Shown: positions 47,894-57,571, counted from the first letter of the stretch. The stretch: 64,000 nt of DNA from Microbacterium oryzae (GCF_030406385.1 NZ_JAUEPM010000007.1:1-64000), one strand, 5' to 3'. Numbers and translations: made by a program. The notes: a model not told the origin generated them from the sequence alone.

Positions 47894-48661
47894 TCAGACG
47901 CAGCCCGCCGATGCCCAGGCGCCGGTGTCGGCCGCTGCGCCGTCCGCGAGGGACAGGCGCACCACGAGCTCGGCCTGCTCGACGTCCGCGGAGACGACCT
48001 CGAGGCCATCCGGCAGCGCGTCGCCGTCGCACACGACGAGCGGCTCGGCGAGGGCGCTGAGATCGATGGGCGCCTGAGCGAGCGTGTCGGCGGTGAGCTC
48101 GAGGCCGCCCACGCTGATCGACTCCGGCGCGAGGACCACGTCGCCGTCCCGCACGCCCGGCACCGCGCTGAATGCCAGCGGGATGGGCACCCCGAACAAG
48201 GACGCGGTCGTGGAGAGCTCGGCGGCCGGGCCGGGAAGCGCCACGTCGATGTCGCCCCACGACAGCCAGCCTCCGCCGACCTGGTCGAGCAGCGCATCGA
48301 CATCCGTCGCGTCGAGGGCGATGCTCGCGGTGCCGCCGAGCGCGTCGAGGTCCTCGCCGCGCACCGGCACGCCGTGCGCGCGGATCGCGACGTCGCCGGA
48401 CAGGCCGCCGACGGAGACGTCGTCACTGCGGACCGAGAGGTCGTCGAGGTGACCGGCGACCAGCTGCACGAGCACGATCCCGCCGACGCTGACATCGATC
48501 CGCTGGTCGGCGGGAAGATCCAGCTCGGAGACGATCGTCTGCCGCACGCGCTGCTCGACCATCCGTCGCGCGACGAGCTCGCCGACGACGAGCACCGCCA
48601 CGACGAGGACGATCGCGACCCCCGCGGCGATCAGCGCGCGGACCCGCCGACGCGCCGTCAC
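47894..48661 (-). CDS. DUF2993 (LmeA-like) lipid-binding secreted protein
   Basis: A 255-residue protein with an N-terminal membrane helix or signal (RALIAAGVAIVLVVAVLVV) followed by a beta-rich DUF2993 domain: repeated VSVGGIVL, VSVGGLSGDVAI and ISVGGLELTAD motifs. The mycobacterial relative LmeA binds phosphoinositides and is needed for mannan maturation. The start GTG 48661 comes one base after the argS stop, so it is translated with argS. Confidence 0.82.
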   Translation of the reverse strand: MTARRRVRALIAAGVAIVLVVAVLVVGELVARRMVEQRVRQTIVSELDLPADQRIDVSVGGIVLVQLVAGHLDDLSVRSDDVSVGGLSGDVAIRAHGVPVRGEDLDALGGTASIALDATDVDALLDQVGGGWLSWGDIDVALPGPAAELSTTASLFGVPIPLAFSAVPGVRDGDVVLAPESISVGGLELTADTLAQAPIDLSALAEPLVVCDGDALPDGLEVVSADVEQAELVVRLSLADGAAADTGAWASAGCV

Positions 48662-48662
48662 G

Positions 48663-50327
48663 TCACATCCGCTCGGGAGCGCTGACGCCGAGCAGGTGCA
48701 GGCCGTTGCGGAGCACCTGGCCGGTGGCGTCGTTCAGCCACAGGCGAGTGCCGTGCACGGGCTCCACCGGCTCGTCGCCCTTGGGCGTCACGCGGCAGTT
48801 GTCGTACCAGCGGTGGTAGAGCCCGGCGAGCTCCTCGAGGTAGCGGGCGATGCGGTGCGGCTCGCGCAGCTCGGCGGCGAAGGCCACGATGCGCGGGAAC
48901 TCCTGCAGGGCGCCCAGCAGCGCGCTCTCGGTCTCGTGGTCGAGCAGCTCGGGGGCGAAGGTCGAGCGGTCCACGCCCGAGTCGACCGCGTTGCGCGCGA
49001 CGTTGTGCGTGCGGGCGTGCGCGTACTGCACGTAGAAGACGGGATTGTCGTTCGTGCGCTTGCGCAGCTGCTCGGGGTCGAGCGCGAGCGGCGAGTCGGC
49101 GGGGTAGCGCGCGAGCGAGTAGCGCAGCGCGTCGGTGCCGATCCACGAGATGAGGTCGTCCATCTCGATGATGTTGCCGGCGCGCTTGGAGAGCCGCGCG
49201 CCGTTGACCGACACGAGCTGCCCGATGAGCACCTCGATGTCCTTCTGCGGGTCGTCGCCCGCCGCGCCCGCGAGCGCCTTCAGGCGGTGCACGTAGCCGT
49301 GGTGGTCGGCGCCCAGTAGATAGATCTTGTGCTGGTAGCCCCGGTCGGACTTGCTCAGGTAGTACGCGGCATCGGCCGCGAAGTACGTGTAGATCTCGCT
49401 GTCGGAGCGGCGCACGACGCGGTCCTTGTCGTCGCCGAAGGTCGTGGTGCGCACCCACACCGCGCCGCCGTCCTCGAAGACGTGGCCCTGCGCCGCGAGA
49501 CGGTCGATGGCGTCGTCGATCGCGCTGGCACCGCCCTCCTTCGCATGCAGCGTGCGCTCGCTGAAGAAGACGTCGAAGTGCACGTTGAACGTCTCGAGCG
49601 ACTGCTGGATCTCGCCGAGCTGCCGGGCGTACGCGAGCTCGCGCGCGGTGGCGAGCTGCGCGTCGGGGTCGAGCTCGAGCAGGTCGGGGCGCTCGGCGAG
49701 CACGGCCTGCGCGAGGTCGGCGATGTACTGGCCGGGGTAGCCGCCCTCGGGGGTGGGCTCCCCCTTCGCTGCGGCGAGCACGCTGGCGCCGAACTTGTCC
49801 ATCTGCGCGCCGGCGTCGTTGACGTAGTACTCGCTGACGAGGTCGGCGCCGCTGGCCTTCAGCACGCGGGCGATGGAGTCGCCGAGCGCTGCCCACCGGG
49901 TGTGGCCGATGTGGAGCGGCCCGGTCGGGTTCGCGCTGACGAACTCGAGGTTGATGGTGTTGCCGACCTGCGTCTGGTTGCGTCCGTAGGCATCGCCCGC
50001 GTCGACGATCGTCTTCGCGAGGGCGCCGGCCGCTGCGGCGTCGAGGCGGATGTTGATGAAGCCGGGGCCCGCGACCTCGGCGGATGCGACACCCTCGACC
50101 TCGGCGAGCGCGTCGGCGATCTCCTGCCCGAGCTCGCGCGGATTCACGCCGAGGCGCTTGGCGAGCTTCATGGCGATGTTGGTGGCCCAGTCGCCGTGGT
50201 CGCGGTTCTTCGGGCGCTCGAAGGCGACGTCGCCGGCGGCGAGGTCGAAGGACTCCTCCGGCCGGCGTCGCTCGACGATCGGGGTGAGGACGGCGAGCAG
50301 GGCGGCGGCGAGGGAATCCGGGTTCAT
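48663..50327 (-). CDS. argS: Arginine--tRNA ligase
   Basis: A 554-residue class I synthetase. The HIGH motif is in ANPTGPLHIGHTRWAALGD (~124-142), and SKRAGNIIEMDDLI is in the KMSK region. The C-terminal anticodon-binding domain ends LLGVSAPERM, the typical terminus. It charges tRNA(Arg), one of which is encoded 0.9 kb away. The start is ATG 50327; TAAACT ends nine bases upstream, so the leader is nearly absent. Confidence 0.97.
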   Translation of the reverse strand: MNPDSLAAALLAVLTPIVERRRPEESFDLAAGDVAFERPKNRDHGDWATNIAMKLAKRLGVNPRELGQEIADALAEVEGVASAEVAGPGFINIRLDAAAAGALAKTIVDAGDAYGRNQTQVGNTINLEFVSANPTGPLHIGHTRWAALGDSIARVLKASGADLVSEYYVNDAGAQMDKFGASVLAAAKGEPTPEGGYPGQYIADLAQAVLAERPDLLELDPDAQLATARELAYARQLGEIQQSLETFNVHFDVFFSERTLHAKEGGASAIDDAIDRLAAQGHVFEDGGAVWVRTTTFGDDKDRVVRRSDSEIYTYFAADAAYYLSKSDRGYQHKIYLLGADHHGYVHRLKALAGAAGDDPQKDIEVLIGQLVSVNGARLSKRAGNIIEMDDLISWIGTDALRYSLARYPADSPLALDPEQLRKRTNDNPVFYVQYAHARTHNVARNAVDSGVDRSTFAPELLDHETESALLGALQEFPRIVAFAAELREPHRIARYLEELAGLYHRWYDNCRVTPKGDEPVEPVHGTRLWLNDATGQVLRNGLHLLGVSAPERM

Positions 50328-50336
50328 AGCGGGTCG

Positions 50337-50342
50337 AGTTTA
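50337..50342 (-). promoter_or_regulatory. -10 element TAAACT of argS
   Basis: TAAACT on the minus strand, nine bases, then ATG 50327. Divergent from the promoter at 50375, 32 bases away. Confidence 0.5.
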
Positions 50343-50374
50343 CCGGGCCGGCCGGAGCGCTCGCCGCGAGCGCC

Positions 50375-50380
50375 TATCCT
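50375..50380 (+). promoter_or_regulatory. -10 element TATCCT of the leaderless SGNH hydrolase transcript
   Basis: TATCCT, seven bases, then ATG 50388. It is the same hexamer and spacing as at 12980. Confidence 0.55.
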
Positions 50381-50387
50381 CGACACC

Positions 50388-51239
50388 ATGACCCTGGCGC
50401 ACCCGAAACGCCATGTCGCCGTGGTGTTCGCTGCGGCCGGCTTCCTCCTTCTCGGCATCATCCTCGTGCTGGGCCTCTGGCGACCCTGGGCGCCGCTCGA
50501 GACCCCCGCCGCGGTCGCCGCCGGGCCGACGTCGAATGACGTCGCGCCCGCCCCGCCGTCGCAGCTCTCGCTGCCCGACGACCCGTCTGTGCTCGTGTTC
50601 GGCGACTCCTGGACGTACGGCTCCGCCGCCACCGAGCGCGCACTCGGCTACGCCTACCGCTTCGGCGCGCTCGAGGGCTGGCGCACGACCGTGGACGGGA
50701 TCCGCGGCAGCGGGTACCTGAAGCCCGGTGTCGACGGTCCCGACTTCGGCGAGCGGATGGCCGCGCTCGATCCCCGCCTCGCTCCCGACCTCATCGTGGT
50801 GCAGGGCTCGATCAACGACCGCCACCAGGACCTGTCGCGTTACGACGCCGCCGTCGACGCGGCGTGGGACACGCTCGAGGGGATGTACCCGGACGCCGCC
50901 GTCGTCGTGCTCGGCCCCGCCCCGCAGGTCCTCCCCGTCGAGGCGCCGACGGCGGAGATCGACGAGCGGCTGGCTCGGCTCGCGGCGGAGCGCGGCTGGC
51001 CGTACATCTCCCCCGTGCAGGAGGAGTGGATCACCGAGGACGACTACGCGCGTCTCATCGACACCTCGAAGCTGGGCGCGAACCATCCGTCCGATGCCGG
51101 TCACGCGTATCTCGCCGAGCGCCTCGCGGCGGCCGTCGACGCGATGACCGCGCCGCTGCAGGTGGAGGCCGCCGAACCGCAGGTCGAGCCCGCAGCGCCC
51201 GTGGTGTCCGACGTGTACGAGGCACCCTCCGCGCGCTGA
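50388..51239 (+). CDS. SGNH/GDSL-type hydrolase, membrane-anchored
   Basis: A 283-residue protein. One N-terminal membrane helix (VAVVFAAAGFLLLGIILVLGL, ~10-30) is followed by a short linker and the SGNH domain: block I VLVFGDSWTYGS (Ser ~74), block III VVQGSINDRHQ, and block V NHPSDAGHAYLA with the catalytic Asp and His. An acidic tail follows. It acts outside the membrane, perhaps as an esterase on cell-wall polymers. The ATG 50388 is chosen because the frame upstream is antisense to argS. Confidence 0.85.
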   Translation: MTLAHPKRHVAVVFAAAGFLLLGIILVLGLWRPWAPLETPAAVAAGPTSNDVAPAPPSQLSLPDDPSVLVFGDSWTYGSAATERALGYAYRFGALEGWRTTVDGIRGSGYLKPGVDGPDFGERMAALDPRLAPDLIVVQGSINDRHQDLSRYDAAVDAAWDTLEGMYPDAAVVVLGPAPQVLPVEAPTAEIDERLARLAAERGWPYISPVQEEWITEDDYARLIDTSKLGANHPSDAGHAYLAERLAAAVDAMTAPLQVEAAEPQVEPAAPVVSDVYEAPSAR

Positions 51240-51245
51240 TAGGCT
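51240..51245 (+). promoter_or_regulatory. -10 element TAGGCT of the tRNA-Arg gene
   Basis: TAGGCT, ten bases before the first base of the tRNA, overlapping the end of the SGNH gene. This would place the transcript start a few bases ahead of the tRNA. Confidence 0.4.
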
Positions 51246-51255
51246 CGAGCAGCAC

Positions 51256-51328
51256 GCCTCCGTAGCTCAGGGGATAGAGCGCCGGTTTCCGGTACCGAAG
51301 GTCGGGGGTTCGAATCCCTCCGGGGGCA
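51256..51328 (+). tRNA. tRNA-Arg (anticodon CCG)
   Basis: A 73-base cloverleaf. Acceptor stem GCCTCCG pairs with CGGGGGC (one G-T pair). The D arm is GCTC..GAGC, the anticodon loop TTCCGGT has CCG, and the T arm is GGGGG TTCGAAT CCCTC. The first anticodon-stem pair is C-A. It reads CGG codons. CCA is not encoded (ACC is followed by G). Confidence 0.93.
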
Positions 51329-51335
51329 CCGATGC

Positions 51336-51370
51336 GCGAAGGCCCCGCTCGTGATGAGCGGGGCCTTCGC
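51336..51370 (+). terminator. 15-bp hairpin after tRNA-Arg
   Basis: Bases 51336-51350 pair with 51356-51370, a perfect 15-bp stem with a GTGAT loop, eight bases after the tRNA. No T run, but the stability suggests a terminator. Confidence 0.75.
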
Positions 51371-51404
51371 CATGTCCGGACGCCCGGGTTGAGATGATCG
51401 TCAT

Positions 51405-53930
51405 ATGCCCCCGCGCCACATCTTCGACCTCGCTCGCATCGGCGCCGGGCTCACGGTGTCGGCGGCTCGGCCGGAGCTCGAGGCCGCGGCCACCGGCGGT
51501 GCCTTCGTCGTCACAGCTCCCCCGGGCACCGGCAAGACCACGTTCGTGCCGCCCCTCGTGGCGAACCTCGTTCCCGGCCGCGCGCTCCTCACGCAACCGC
51601 GGCGGGTGGCGGTGCGGGCCGCCGCGCGCCGGATCGCGCAGCTCGACGGATCGCCGCTCGGCGGCCCCGCCGGCTTCACCATCCGCGGCGAGCGCGAGGT
51701 GTCGACTGCGACCCGCATCGAGGCCCTCACGCCCGGCGTGCTGCTGCGGCGCCTGCTCGCCGACCCCGCCCTCGAGGGCGTCGACGCGGTCGTGCTCGAC
51801 GAGGTGCACGAGCGCTCCCTCGACGGCGACCTGCTCCTCGGGATGCTGGCCGAGGTCCGGGCCCTGCGCGACGACCTGCTCGTCGTCGCGATGTCCGCCA
51901 CGGTAGACGCCGCGCCCATCGCCGCCCTCCTCGGCGACGCGGCGGTCGTCGACATCCCCTCGCCGCTCCATCCGCTCGCGATCGAGTACGCGCCGATGGA
52001 CGGGGCGCGCCTGGACCTCCGCGGCGTCACCCGCCCGTTCCTCCGGCACGTCGCCGACGTCGCCGTGTCCGCTCAGCGCGAGGACGACGCGCTGGTGTTC
52101 CTGCCGTCGGCGCACGACGTCGACGAGGTGGTGCGACTCCTGCGCGAGCGGGGCGCAGATGCCCTCCCGCTGCACGGGCGACTGTCCGCACGGGACCAGG
52201 ACCTGGCCATCCGCGGGACAGGCGCGGGCGACCCGCCGCGCATCATCGTGTCGACCGCACTGGCGGAGAGCTCGCTCACGGTGCCCGGCGTGCGCCTCGT
52301 GATCGACGCGGGGCTGTCGCGGGAGGTGCGGCGCGACCGCGCTCGCGACATGACCGGCCTGGTCACCGTGAGCGCGTCGCGGGCGAGCGCCGACCAGCGT
52401 GCGGGACGCGCCGCGCGGCAGGGACCGGGCCGCGCCATCCGCCTGTATGCGCAGGCCGACTTCGCGCGGATGGCTCCTGCCGCGCCTCCCGAGATCGCCT
52501 CCGCGGATCTCGTCGACGCGGCGCTCCTCCTCGGCGCCTGGGGCACGCCGGGCGGCGAGGGCCTCGCCCTGCTCACACCGCCGCCTGCCGGAGCGATGGC
52601 GAGCGCGCTGGCGGTGCTGCGCGAGCTCGCCCTCATCGACGGCGCCGGCCGCCCGACGGAGCTCGGCCGCCGCCTCGCCACGCTGCCCGTCGGGGTGCGC
52701 GCGGCACGGGCGCTGCTGGACGGCGCGGCGGAGCTCGGCGACGCCCGCGCGGCCGCCGAGGTCGTCGCGGCGATCTCCGACGACCACCGCGACGCCGATG
52801 CGGACCTGCCGCGCCTGCTGCGCGCGCTGCGGGACGACCGCGCACCGGGCGCCGCGCGCTGGCGGCGGGAGACGACGAGACTGGCACGGATCGCGACGGA
52901 TGGCGGTGCCGGGGGTTCGCGCGGGGTCACCGGCGCGGCGGGGGTCGTCGTCGCGCTCGCTCGCCCGGACTGGATCGCGCGCCGGACGGGTGAGGGGTCG
53001 CGCAGCTACCTGCTCGCGAGCGGCACCCGCGCCGCGCTCCCCGAGGGCAGCGCGCTCGTCGCCTCGGAGTGGATCGCCGTGCACGACGTCCAGCGGATGG
53101 ATGGCCGCGCCGCGGACGGGACCGGTGCCGTCATACGGCTGGCCGCTCCGCTGAGCGAGGAGGACGCGCTGCACGTCGGCGCGCCGCTTCTCATCGCCGA
53201 GCGCTCCGCGCGAATCGACGGCGGACGGGTGCGCGTGCGCCTCGAGCGACGGCTCGGCGCCATCGTGCTGTCATCGACGCCGGCGGCGGCCGAACCGGGC
53301 GATGCGGCTCCGGCGCTGGCAGCGCACCTGCGTGCGGAGGGTCTTGAAGCCCTCGACTGGACGGCGACGGCGACAGCCCTCCGCGGCCGGCTGACCCTGG
53401 TGCATCGGCACCTCGGTGCACCGTGGCCCGCAGTGGACGACGACGCGCTGCTCGACCGGCTCGACGACTGGCTCGAGCCCGACCTCGCGCGGATGCGGCC
53501 GGACGCCTCACTCCAGAGCATCGACGTCGCCGCCGCGCTGCGTCGCCTGCTGCCGTGGCCGGAGGCCGCGCGCCTCGGCGAACTCGCGCCCGAGCGGCTG
53601 GCGGTGCCGTCGGGATCCACGGCGGGGATCGAGTACCCCGCACCCGACGACGCGGATGGCCTCCCCGTGGTGGCCGTGAAGCTGCAGGAGGTGTTCGGCC
53701 TCGCCCGCACGCCGCGGCTCGTCGGCGGACGGGTGCCGGTGCTGTTCCATCTCCTCTCCCCCGCGCGCCGGCCGCTCGCGGTGACCGCCGACCTCGAGTC
53801 GTTCTGGAACGGGCCGTATCAGGACGTCCGCAAGGAGATGCGCGGGCGCTACCCGCGCCATCCGTGGCCCGAGGACCCCTGGACCGCACCGGCCACCGCG
53901 AAGACGAACCGGCGACTGGCCGGCGGCTGA
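51405..53930 (+). CDS. hrpB: ATP-dependent helicase HrpB
   Basis: An 841-residue DExH RNA-helicase-like protein. Walker A is TAPPGTGKTTFVPPLV (~38-53), motif II is VVLDEVHERSLDGDLLL (DEVH), then SATVDA, and helicase motifs ARLDLRGV and RAGRAARQGPGRAIRLY (~330). The C-terminal HrpB domain contains LGRRLATLPVG (HA2-like) and the family end WPEDPWTAPATAKTNRR. Its role in bacteria is not well defined. The start is ATG 51405, six bases after GATGAT, which is only a weak -10. Confidence 0.93.
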   Translation: MPPRHIFDLARIGAGLTVSAARPELEAAATGGAFVVTAPPGTGKTTFVPPLVANLVPGRALLTQPRRVAVRAAARRIAQLDGSPLGGPAGFTIRGEREVSTATRIEALTPGVLLRRLLADPALEGVDAVVLDEVHERSLDGDLLLGMLAEVRALRDDLLVVAMSATVDAAPIAALLGDAAVVDIPSPLHPLAIEYAPMDGARLDLRGVTRPFLRHVADVAVSAQREDDALVFLPSAHDVDEVVRLLRERGADALPLHGRLSARDQDLAIRGTGAGDPPRIIVSTALAESSLTVPGVRLVIDAGLSREVRRDRARDMTGLVTVSASRASADQRAGRAARQGPGRAIRLYAQADFARMAPAAPPEIASADLVDAALLLGAWGTPGGEGLALLTPPPAGAMASALAVLRELALIDGAGRPTELGRRLATLPVGVRAARALLDGAAELGDARAAAEVVAAISDDHRDADADLPRLLRALRDDRAPGAARWRRETTRLARIATDGGAGGSRGVTGAAGVVVALARPDWIARRTGEGSRSYLLASGTRAALPEGSALVASEWIAVHDVQRMDGRAADGTGAVIRLAAPLSEEDALHVGAPLLIAERSARIDGGRVRVRLERRLGAIVLSSTPAAAEPGDAAPALAAHLRAEGLEALDWTATATALRGRLTLVHRHLGAPWPAVDDDALLDRLDDWLEPDLARMRPDASLQSIDVAAALRRLLPWPEAARLGELAPERLAVPSGSTAGIEYPAPDDADGLPVVAVKLQEVFGLARTPRLVGGRVPVLFHLLSPARRPLAVTADLESFWNGPYQDVRKEMRGRYPRHPWPEDPWTAPATAKTNRRLAGG

Positions 53931-53975
53931 GGCTCGCGCGGGCGCGCAGAAGGTGGCGCGTCGCGCCTCGATGAG

Positions 53976-56069
53976 TCAGGCGCGAAGGCCCAGGGCGAAC
54001 GGGAGCACAGCCGTCGCCCCCGCCGCGCGGAGCTCGCGGGCGGCGAGTGTCAGCGTCCAGCGGCTGTCGGCGAGGTCATCGACGAGGAGGACCGGGCCGG
54101 CGGGCACGTCGATGCCGGCGGCGGAGAGGTGACCGTGCAGGTCTGCGACGCGGAAGGCACTGTTGCCGCCGGGGCGTCCGACCGGTGCGGCGGCGTCGAG
54201 CGCGAGCGCGCCGAGATAGGGCAGCCGTCCGATCGCGGCGATGCCCTGAGCGGTGGAGGCGACGAGCTGCGGGCGCGAGCGCGAGGGAACGGACACGACA
54301 GCGACCGGCCGCTCCTGCCATCCCCACCCGGCGAGCACGCGCACGCACGCGTCGAGCAGGCGCTGCGGCACCGACTGGTCGGGAGCGCCCGCGGCGAAGA
54401 GCTCGCGGAGGGCGCCACCCCAGCCGAGATCCGTGAGACGAGCGAGGGCACGGCCTTCCGCCGCCTGTTGCTCGGCGGAGATGCGTCCCTTGAGGGGGAC
54501 GCCGAGCCGGTCGAGCCCGGAGGGCCACTGGCGGCGCGGCTCGATGGGCACGCCGACGCGGTCGAGCGCAGACGCGGCCGAGGCCGACACGGCCTGCCCG
54601 ATCTCCGCGGACAGCCACGGTCCTGCGCAGTTATCGCACCGGCCGCAGGGCTGGGCGGTCTCGTCGTCGAGCCGGCGCTGCAGGAACTCCATGCGGCACG
54701 CGGTCGTCGTCTGGTACTCGAGCATGTGGTCCTGCTCGGCGCGGCGCTCGGCGGCGATGCGGCCGTAGCGCTCGGCGTCGTACGTCCACGGCTCGCCGGT
54801 GGCGACCCATCCGCCCCGCTCTCGGCGCACGGCCCCGTCGACGTCGAGCACCTTCAGCAGCAGCTCGAGCGGCGTGCGGCGGATGTCGACGAGCGCCTCG
54901 AGGGCCACGGTCGAGAGCGGTCCGTGAGCATCGCGGAGCGCGGAGAGGACGCGCTCGGCCCGCTCCTGGTCGGGCATGGAGGCGGTGGCGAAGTAGTGCC
55001 AGATGTCACGGTCTTCGGGGCCGGGGAGCAGCACGACGTCGGCGGAGTCGGTCGCACGACCCGCGCGCCCCACCTGCTGGTAGTACGCGACCGGCGACGA
55101 CGGCGCCCCGAGATGCAGCACGAAGCCGAGATCGGGCTTGTCGAACCCCATGCCGAGCGCGCTCGTGGCCACGAGCGCCTTCACCTCGTTGCGCTTGAGC
55201 ATGACCTCCGACTCGGCGCGCTCGTCGGCGTCGCTCTGCCCGGTGTACGCGCGCACCTCGTGTCCGTGATCGCGGAGGAGCCGCGCGGTGTCGTTCGCCG
55301 CCGCCACGGTGAGCGTGTAGATGATGCCCGAGCCGGGCAGCTCGTCGAGATGGCTGAGCAGCCAGGCCAGCCGCGCGGTGGCATCCGGGAGGCGAAGGAC
55401 TCCCAGCCGCAGCGAGGATCGCGCGAGCGGTCCGCGGATCGTCGTGACACCATCCGCCCCCAGCTGCTCGACGACGTCGGCGACCACGCGGCTGTTGGCG
55501 GTCGCGGTCGTCGCGAGGACCGGCACCGACGGCGGCATCTGCGCGATGAGGTCGCGGAGGCGCCGGTAGTCGGGGCGGAAGTCGTGCCCCCAGTCGCTGA
55601 TGCAGTGGGCCTCGTCCACGACGAGCATGCCGATGCGGCGCACGAGTGCGGGCAGCTGCTCGTCGCGGAACGACGGGTTGTTGAGGCGCTCGGGCGAGAC
55701 GAGGAGCACGTCGACCTCGTCGGCGTCGAGCTGCGCGAGGACCTCGGTCCACTCGTGCGCGTTGGTGGAGTTGATGGCGACGGCCCGCACGCCCGCGCGC
55801 TGGGCGGCGGCGATCTGATCCCGCATGAGGGCGATGAGCGGCGAGACGAGCACGGTCGGCCCTGCCCCGGCGTCGCGGAGCAGGCGCGTGGCGACGAAGT
55901 ACACGGCCGACTTGCCCCACCCGGTGCGCTGCACGACGAGCGCGCGGCGCCGCCCGCCGACCAGCGCCTCGATCGCCTCGTACTGCCCCTCGTGGAAGTC
56001 GGCGTCGTCCCGGCCGACGAGGCGGCGCAAGGCGGCGAGAGCGGATGTGCGCAGGGCCTCGTCGGTCAT
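53976..56069 (-). CDS. RecQ-family DNA helicase fused to a phosphoribosyltransferase-like domain
   Basis: A 697-residue protein. The helicase core has Walker A LVVQRTGWGKSAVYF (~44-58), DEAH in LVVDEAHCISDWGHDFRPDY, SAT-like LATTATANSRVV, and the QVGRAGRATDSADV motif VI. After it comes a four-Cys zinc motif (CRMEF..CGRCDNCAG). The last ~170 residues lack an HRDC domain and instead end in a PRTase-like segment, PVLLVDDLADSRWTLTLAA, the PRPP-binding loop pattern. It starts at ATG 56069. It is convergent with hrpB. Confidence 0.9.
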   Translation of the reverse strand: MTDEALRTSALAALRRLVGRDDADFHEGQYEAIEALVGGRRRALVVQRTGWGKSAVYFVATRLLRDAGAGPTVLVSPLIALMRDQIAAAQRAGVRAVAINSTNAHEWTEVLAQLDADEVDVLLVSPERLNNPSFRDEQLPALVRRIGMLVVDEAHCISDWGHDFRPDYRRLRDLIAQMPPSVPVLATTATANSRVVADVVEQLGADGVTTIRGPLARSSLRLGVLRLPDATARLAWLLSHLDELPGSGIIYTLTVAAANDTARLLRDHGHEVRAYTGQSDADERAESEVMLKRNEVKALVATSALGMGFDKPDLGFVLHLGAPSSPVAYYQQVGRAGRATDSADVVLLPGPEDRDIWHYFATASMPDQERAERVLSALRDAHGPLSTVALEALVDIRRTPLELLLKVLDVDGAVRRERGGWVATGEPWTYDAERYGRIAAERRAEQDHMLEYQTTTACRMEFLQRRLDDETAQPCGRCDNCAGPWLSAEIGQAVSASAASALDRVGVPIEPRRQWPSGLDRLGVPLKGRISAEQQAAEGRALARLTDLGWGGALRELFAAGAPDQSVPQRLLDACVRVLAGWGWQERPVAVVSVPSRSRPQLVASTAQGIAAIGRLPYLGALALDAAAPVGRPGGNSAFRVADLHGHLSAAGIDVPAGPVLLVDDLADSRWTLTLAARELRAAGATAVLPFALGLRA

Positions 56070-56248
56070 GCCTCCAGCCTCGCACGCGGCTCTGACATCG
56101 AGCCGAGGTGTGGATGGCCGGAGGGCGCGGATGCCGCTGTGGAGCGGAAGCGGAGCGGGGACCGCTGCCACGGAACGCGTCCAACGGGTCGGCGGCTGCC
56201 GCAGAGCCGGGCAACAGCAGCTCGGCGACCCTCGCGCAGCGGCCTCCC

Positions 56249-57355
56249 CTACCGAAGCGCGAAGAACGGGTCGGCCGCGCCGCCCGTGGCGAGAGCCGCG
56301 AGATGCTCGCCGAGTGCGGGCGCGAACTTGAACCCGTGGCCCGCGAACCCGGCCGCGACGACGAGCGGCCCGGCGGTGTCGAGGATGAAGTCCTCGCCCT
56401 CGCGCGAGGTGTAGGTGCAGGAGAGGAACTCGAACCGGTCGGCGTCCGCGCCCGGCATCCACTCCGCCGCGTACGCCTGCAGCGCGTCGACGAGATGCGG
56501 CTCGGGAGCGAAGGTGCGCGTGGCGGGCGTGACCTCGGGACCGGCGCCGTGCCATCCGATCTTCAGCCCCTCGCCGGGCGAGACGAGCCCGTAGATCGGG
56601 CCCAGCCATCCGAAGCTCGACGGCTCCGCTCGATGATTGAAGCTGGGCCATCCGCTGCCGTCGTCGCCCGCAGCGAGCGCGAAGTGGGCGGGGTGCTCCT
56701 CCGTCACGCGGAGCGGCAGATCGACGAGACCGGCGAGGAGCTCCTTCGACCACGCTCCGGCGGCGACGATCGCGCGGCGGGCTCGCACGACGAGGTCCCC
56801 CGCGGTGACCTCGACGGCGTCGTCGCCGAGCACGCGGATGCCGTCGACAGCCGTGCGATGGCGCACGAGCGCGCCGTCGCGCGCGGCGACCGCGTGGAAG
56901 GCGCGCACGGACCGCTCGGCCCACAGGCGCCCGCCGGCGGGGAGGAAGAGGGAGTCGCTCGCGAACCGCATGCCGGGCCAGCGCCGGGCGGCCTCGTCGG
57001 GCGGGACGACCTCGACGTCGAAGCCGGCGGCCGGCGCGTTGTCGAGGAGGCGCGCGCGGTCAGGGAACGGACCGCGGTTGACGATGCCGGTCTGGTCGAG
57101 GAGCGTCTCCCCCGACTCGTCCTCGAGCTCGCGCCACAGCGGCAGCGCGCGCGTGAGCAGGCGCAGGTACGCGGGCTCCGCATACGACGGGTTGAAGTTG
57201 CGGGTGGAGGCGTGCGAGGCGCCGAGCGGATGGGCCGGATCGGCTGCTTCGAGGAGCGCCACGTCACGCCCATCTCGTGCGAGCGCCCACGCTGCCGCCG
57301 CCCCGACCACGCCACCGCCGATCACGACCGCCTCGACGTCGATCCGCTCCGCCAT
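56249..57355 (-). CDS. FAD-dependent amine oxidase, monomeric sarcosine oxidase-like
   Basis: A 368-residue DAO/MSOX-type flavoenzyme. The Rossmann motif is VVIGGGVVGAAAAWALAR (~9-26); GASHASTRNFNPSYAEP is the family's second block. SCTYTSREGEDFILD contains the Cys that binds the flavin covalently in monomeric sarcosine oxidase, and the end is AAGFAGHGFKFAPALGE. It oxidises a secondary amine or amino acid and produces peroxide; the substrate is unknown. The start is ATG 57355 with AAAGGCGAG upstream. Confidence 0.87.
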   Translation of the reverse strand: MAERIDVEAVVIGGGVVGAAAAWALARDGRDVALLEAADPAHPLGASHASTRNFNPSYAEPAYLRLLTRALPLWRELEDESGETLLDQTGIVNRGPFPDRARLLDNAPAAGFDVEVVPPDEAARRWPGMRFASDSLFLPAGGRLWAERSVRAFHAVAARDGALVRHRTAVDGIRVLGDDAVEVTAGDLVVRARRAIVAAGAWSKELLAGLVDLPLRVTEEHPAHFALAAGDDGSGWPSFNHRAEPSSFGWLGPIYGLVSPGEGLKIGWHGAGPEVTPATRTFAPEPHLVDALQAYAAEWMPGADADRFEFLSCTYTSREGEDFILDTAGPLVVAAGFAGHGFKFAPALGEHLAALATGGAADPFFALR

Positions 57356-57396
57356 CCGCTCGCCTTTCGTCTGCACCGCCCGCCCGGTGACCCTCC

Positions 57397-57402
57397 ACGC
57401 TA
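57397..57402 (-). promoter_or_regulatory. Candidate -10 (TAGCGT) of the FAD oxidase gene
   Basis: TAGCGT on the minus strand, 41 bases before ATG 57355. The leader holds the AAAGGCGAG ribosome site. Confidence 0.4.
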
Positions 57403-57571
57403 TCGAGGTGGCAGGACGGCGCGCACGCTTCGCCGGGTGCCGGCGCTGTTCGCGGGGCGTCATGGCAGCGCCGCAGGGCGTCGGGGCAGCGCCGCTCCTC
57501 CCGGATCGCCCGGGCGCTCGTCTACCGCCCCGATGCTCGGAGCCCGCACGGGCGCTCGCACCCTGCGCCCT

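Noticed and set aside
53931..53975. Possible terminator between hrpB and recQ
   Set aside because: Short GC-rich bases could pair, but no stable stem above background could be drawn.
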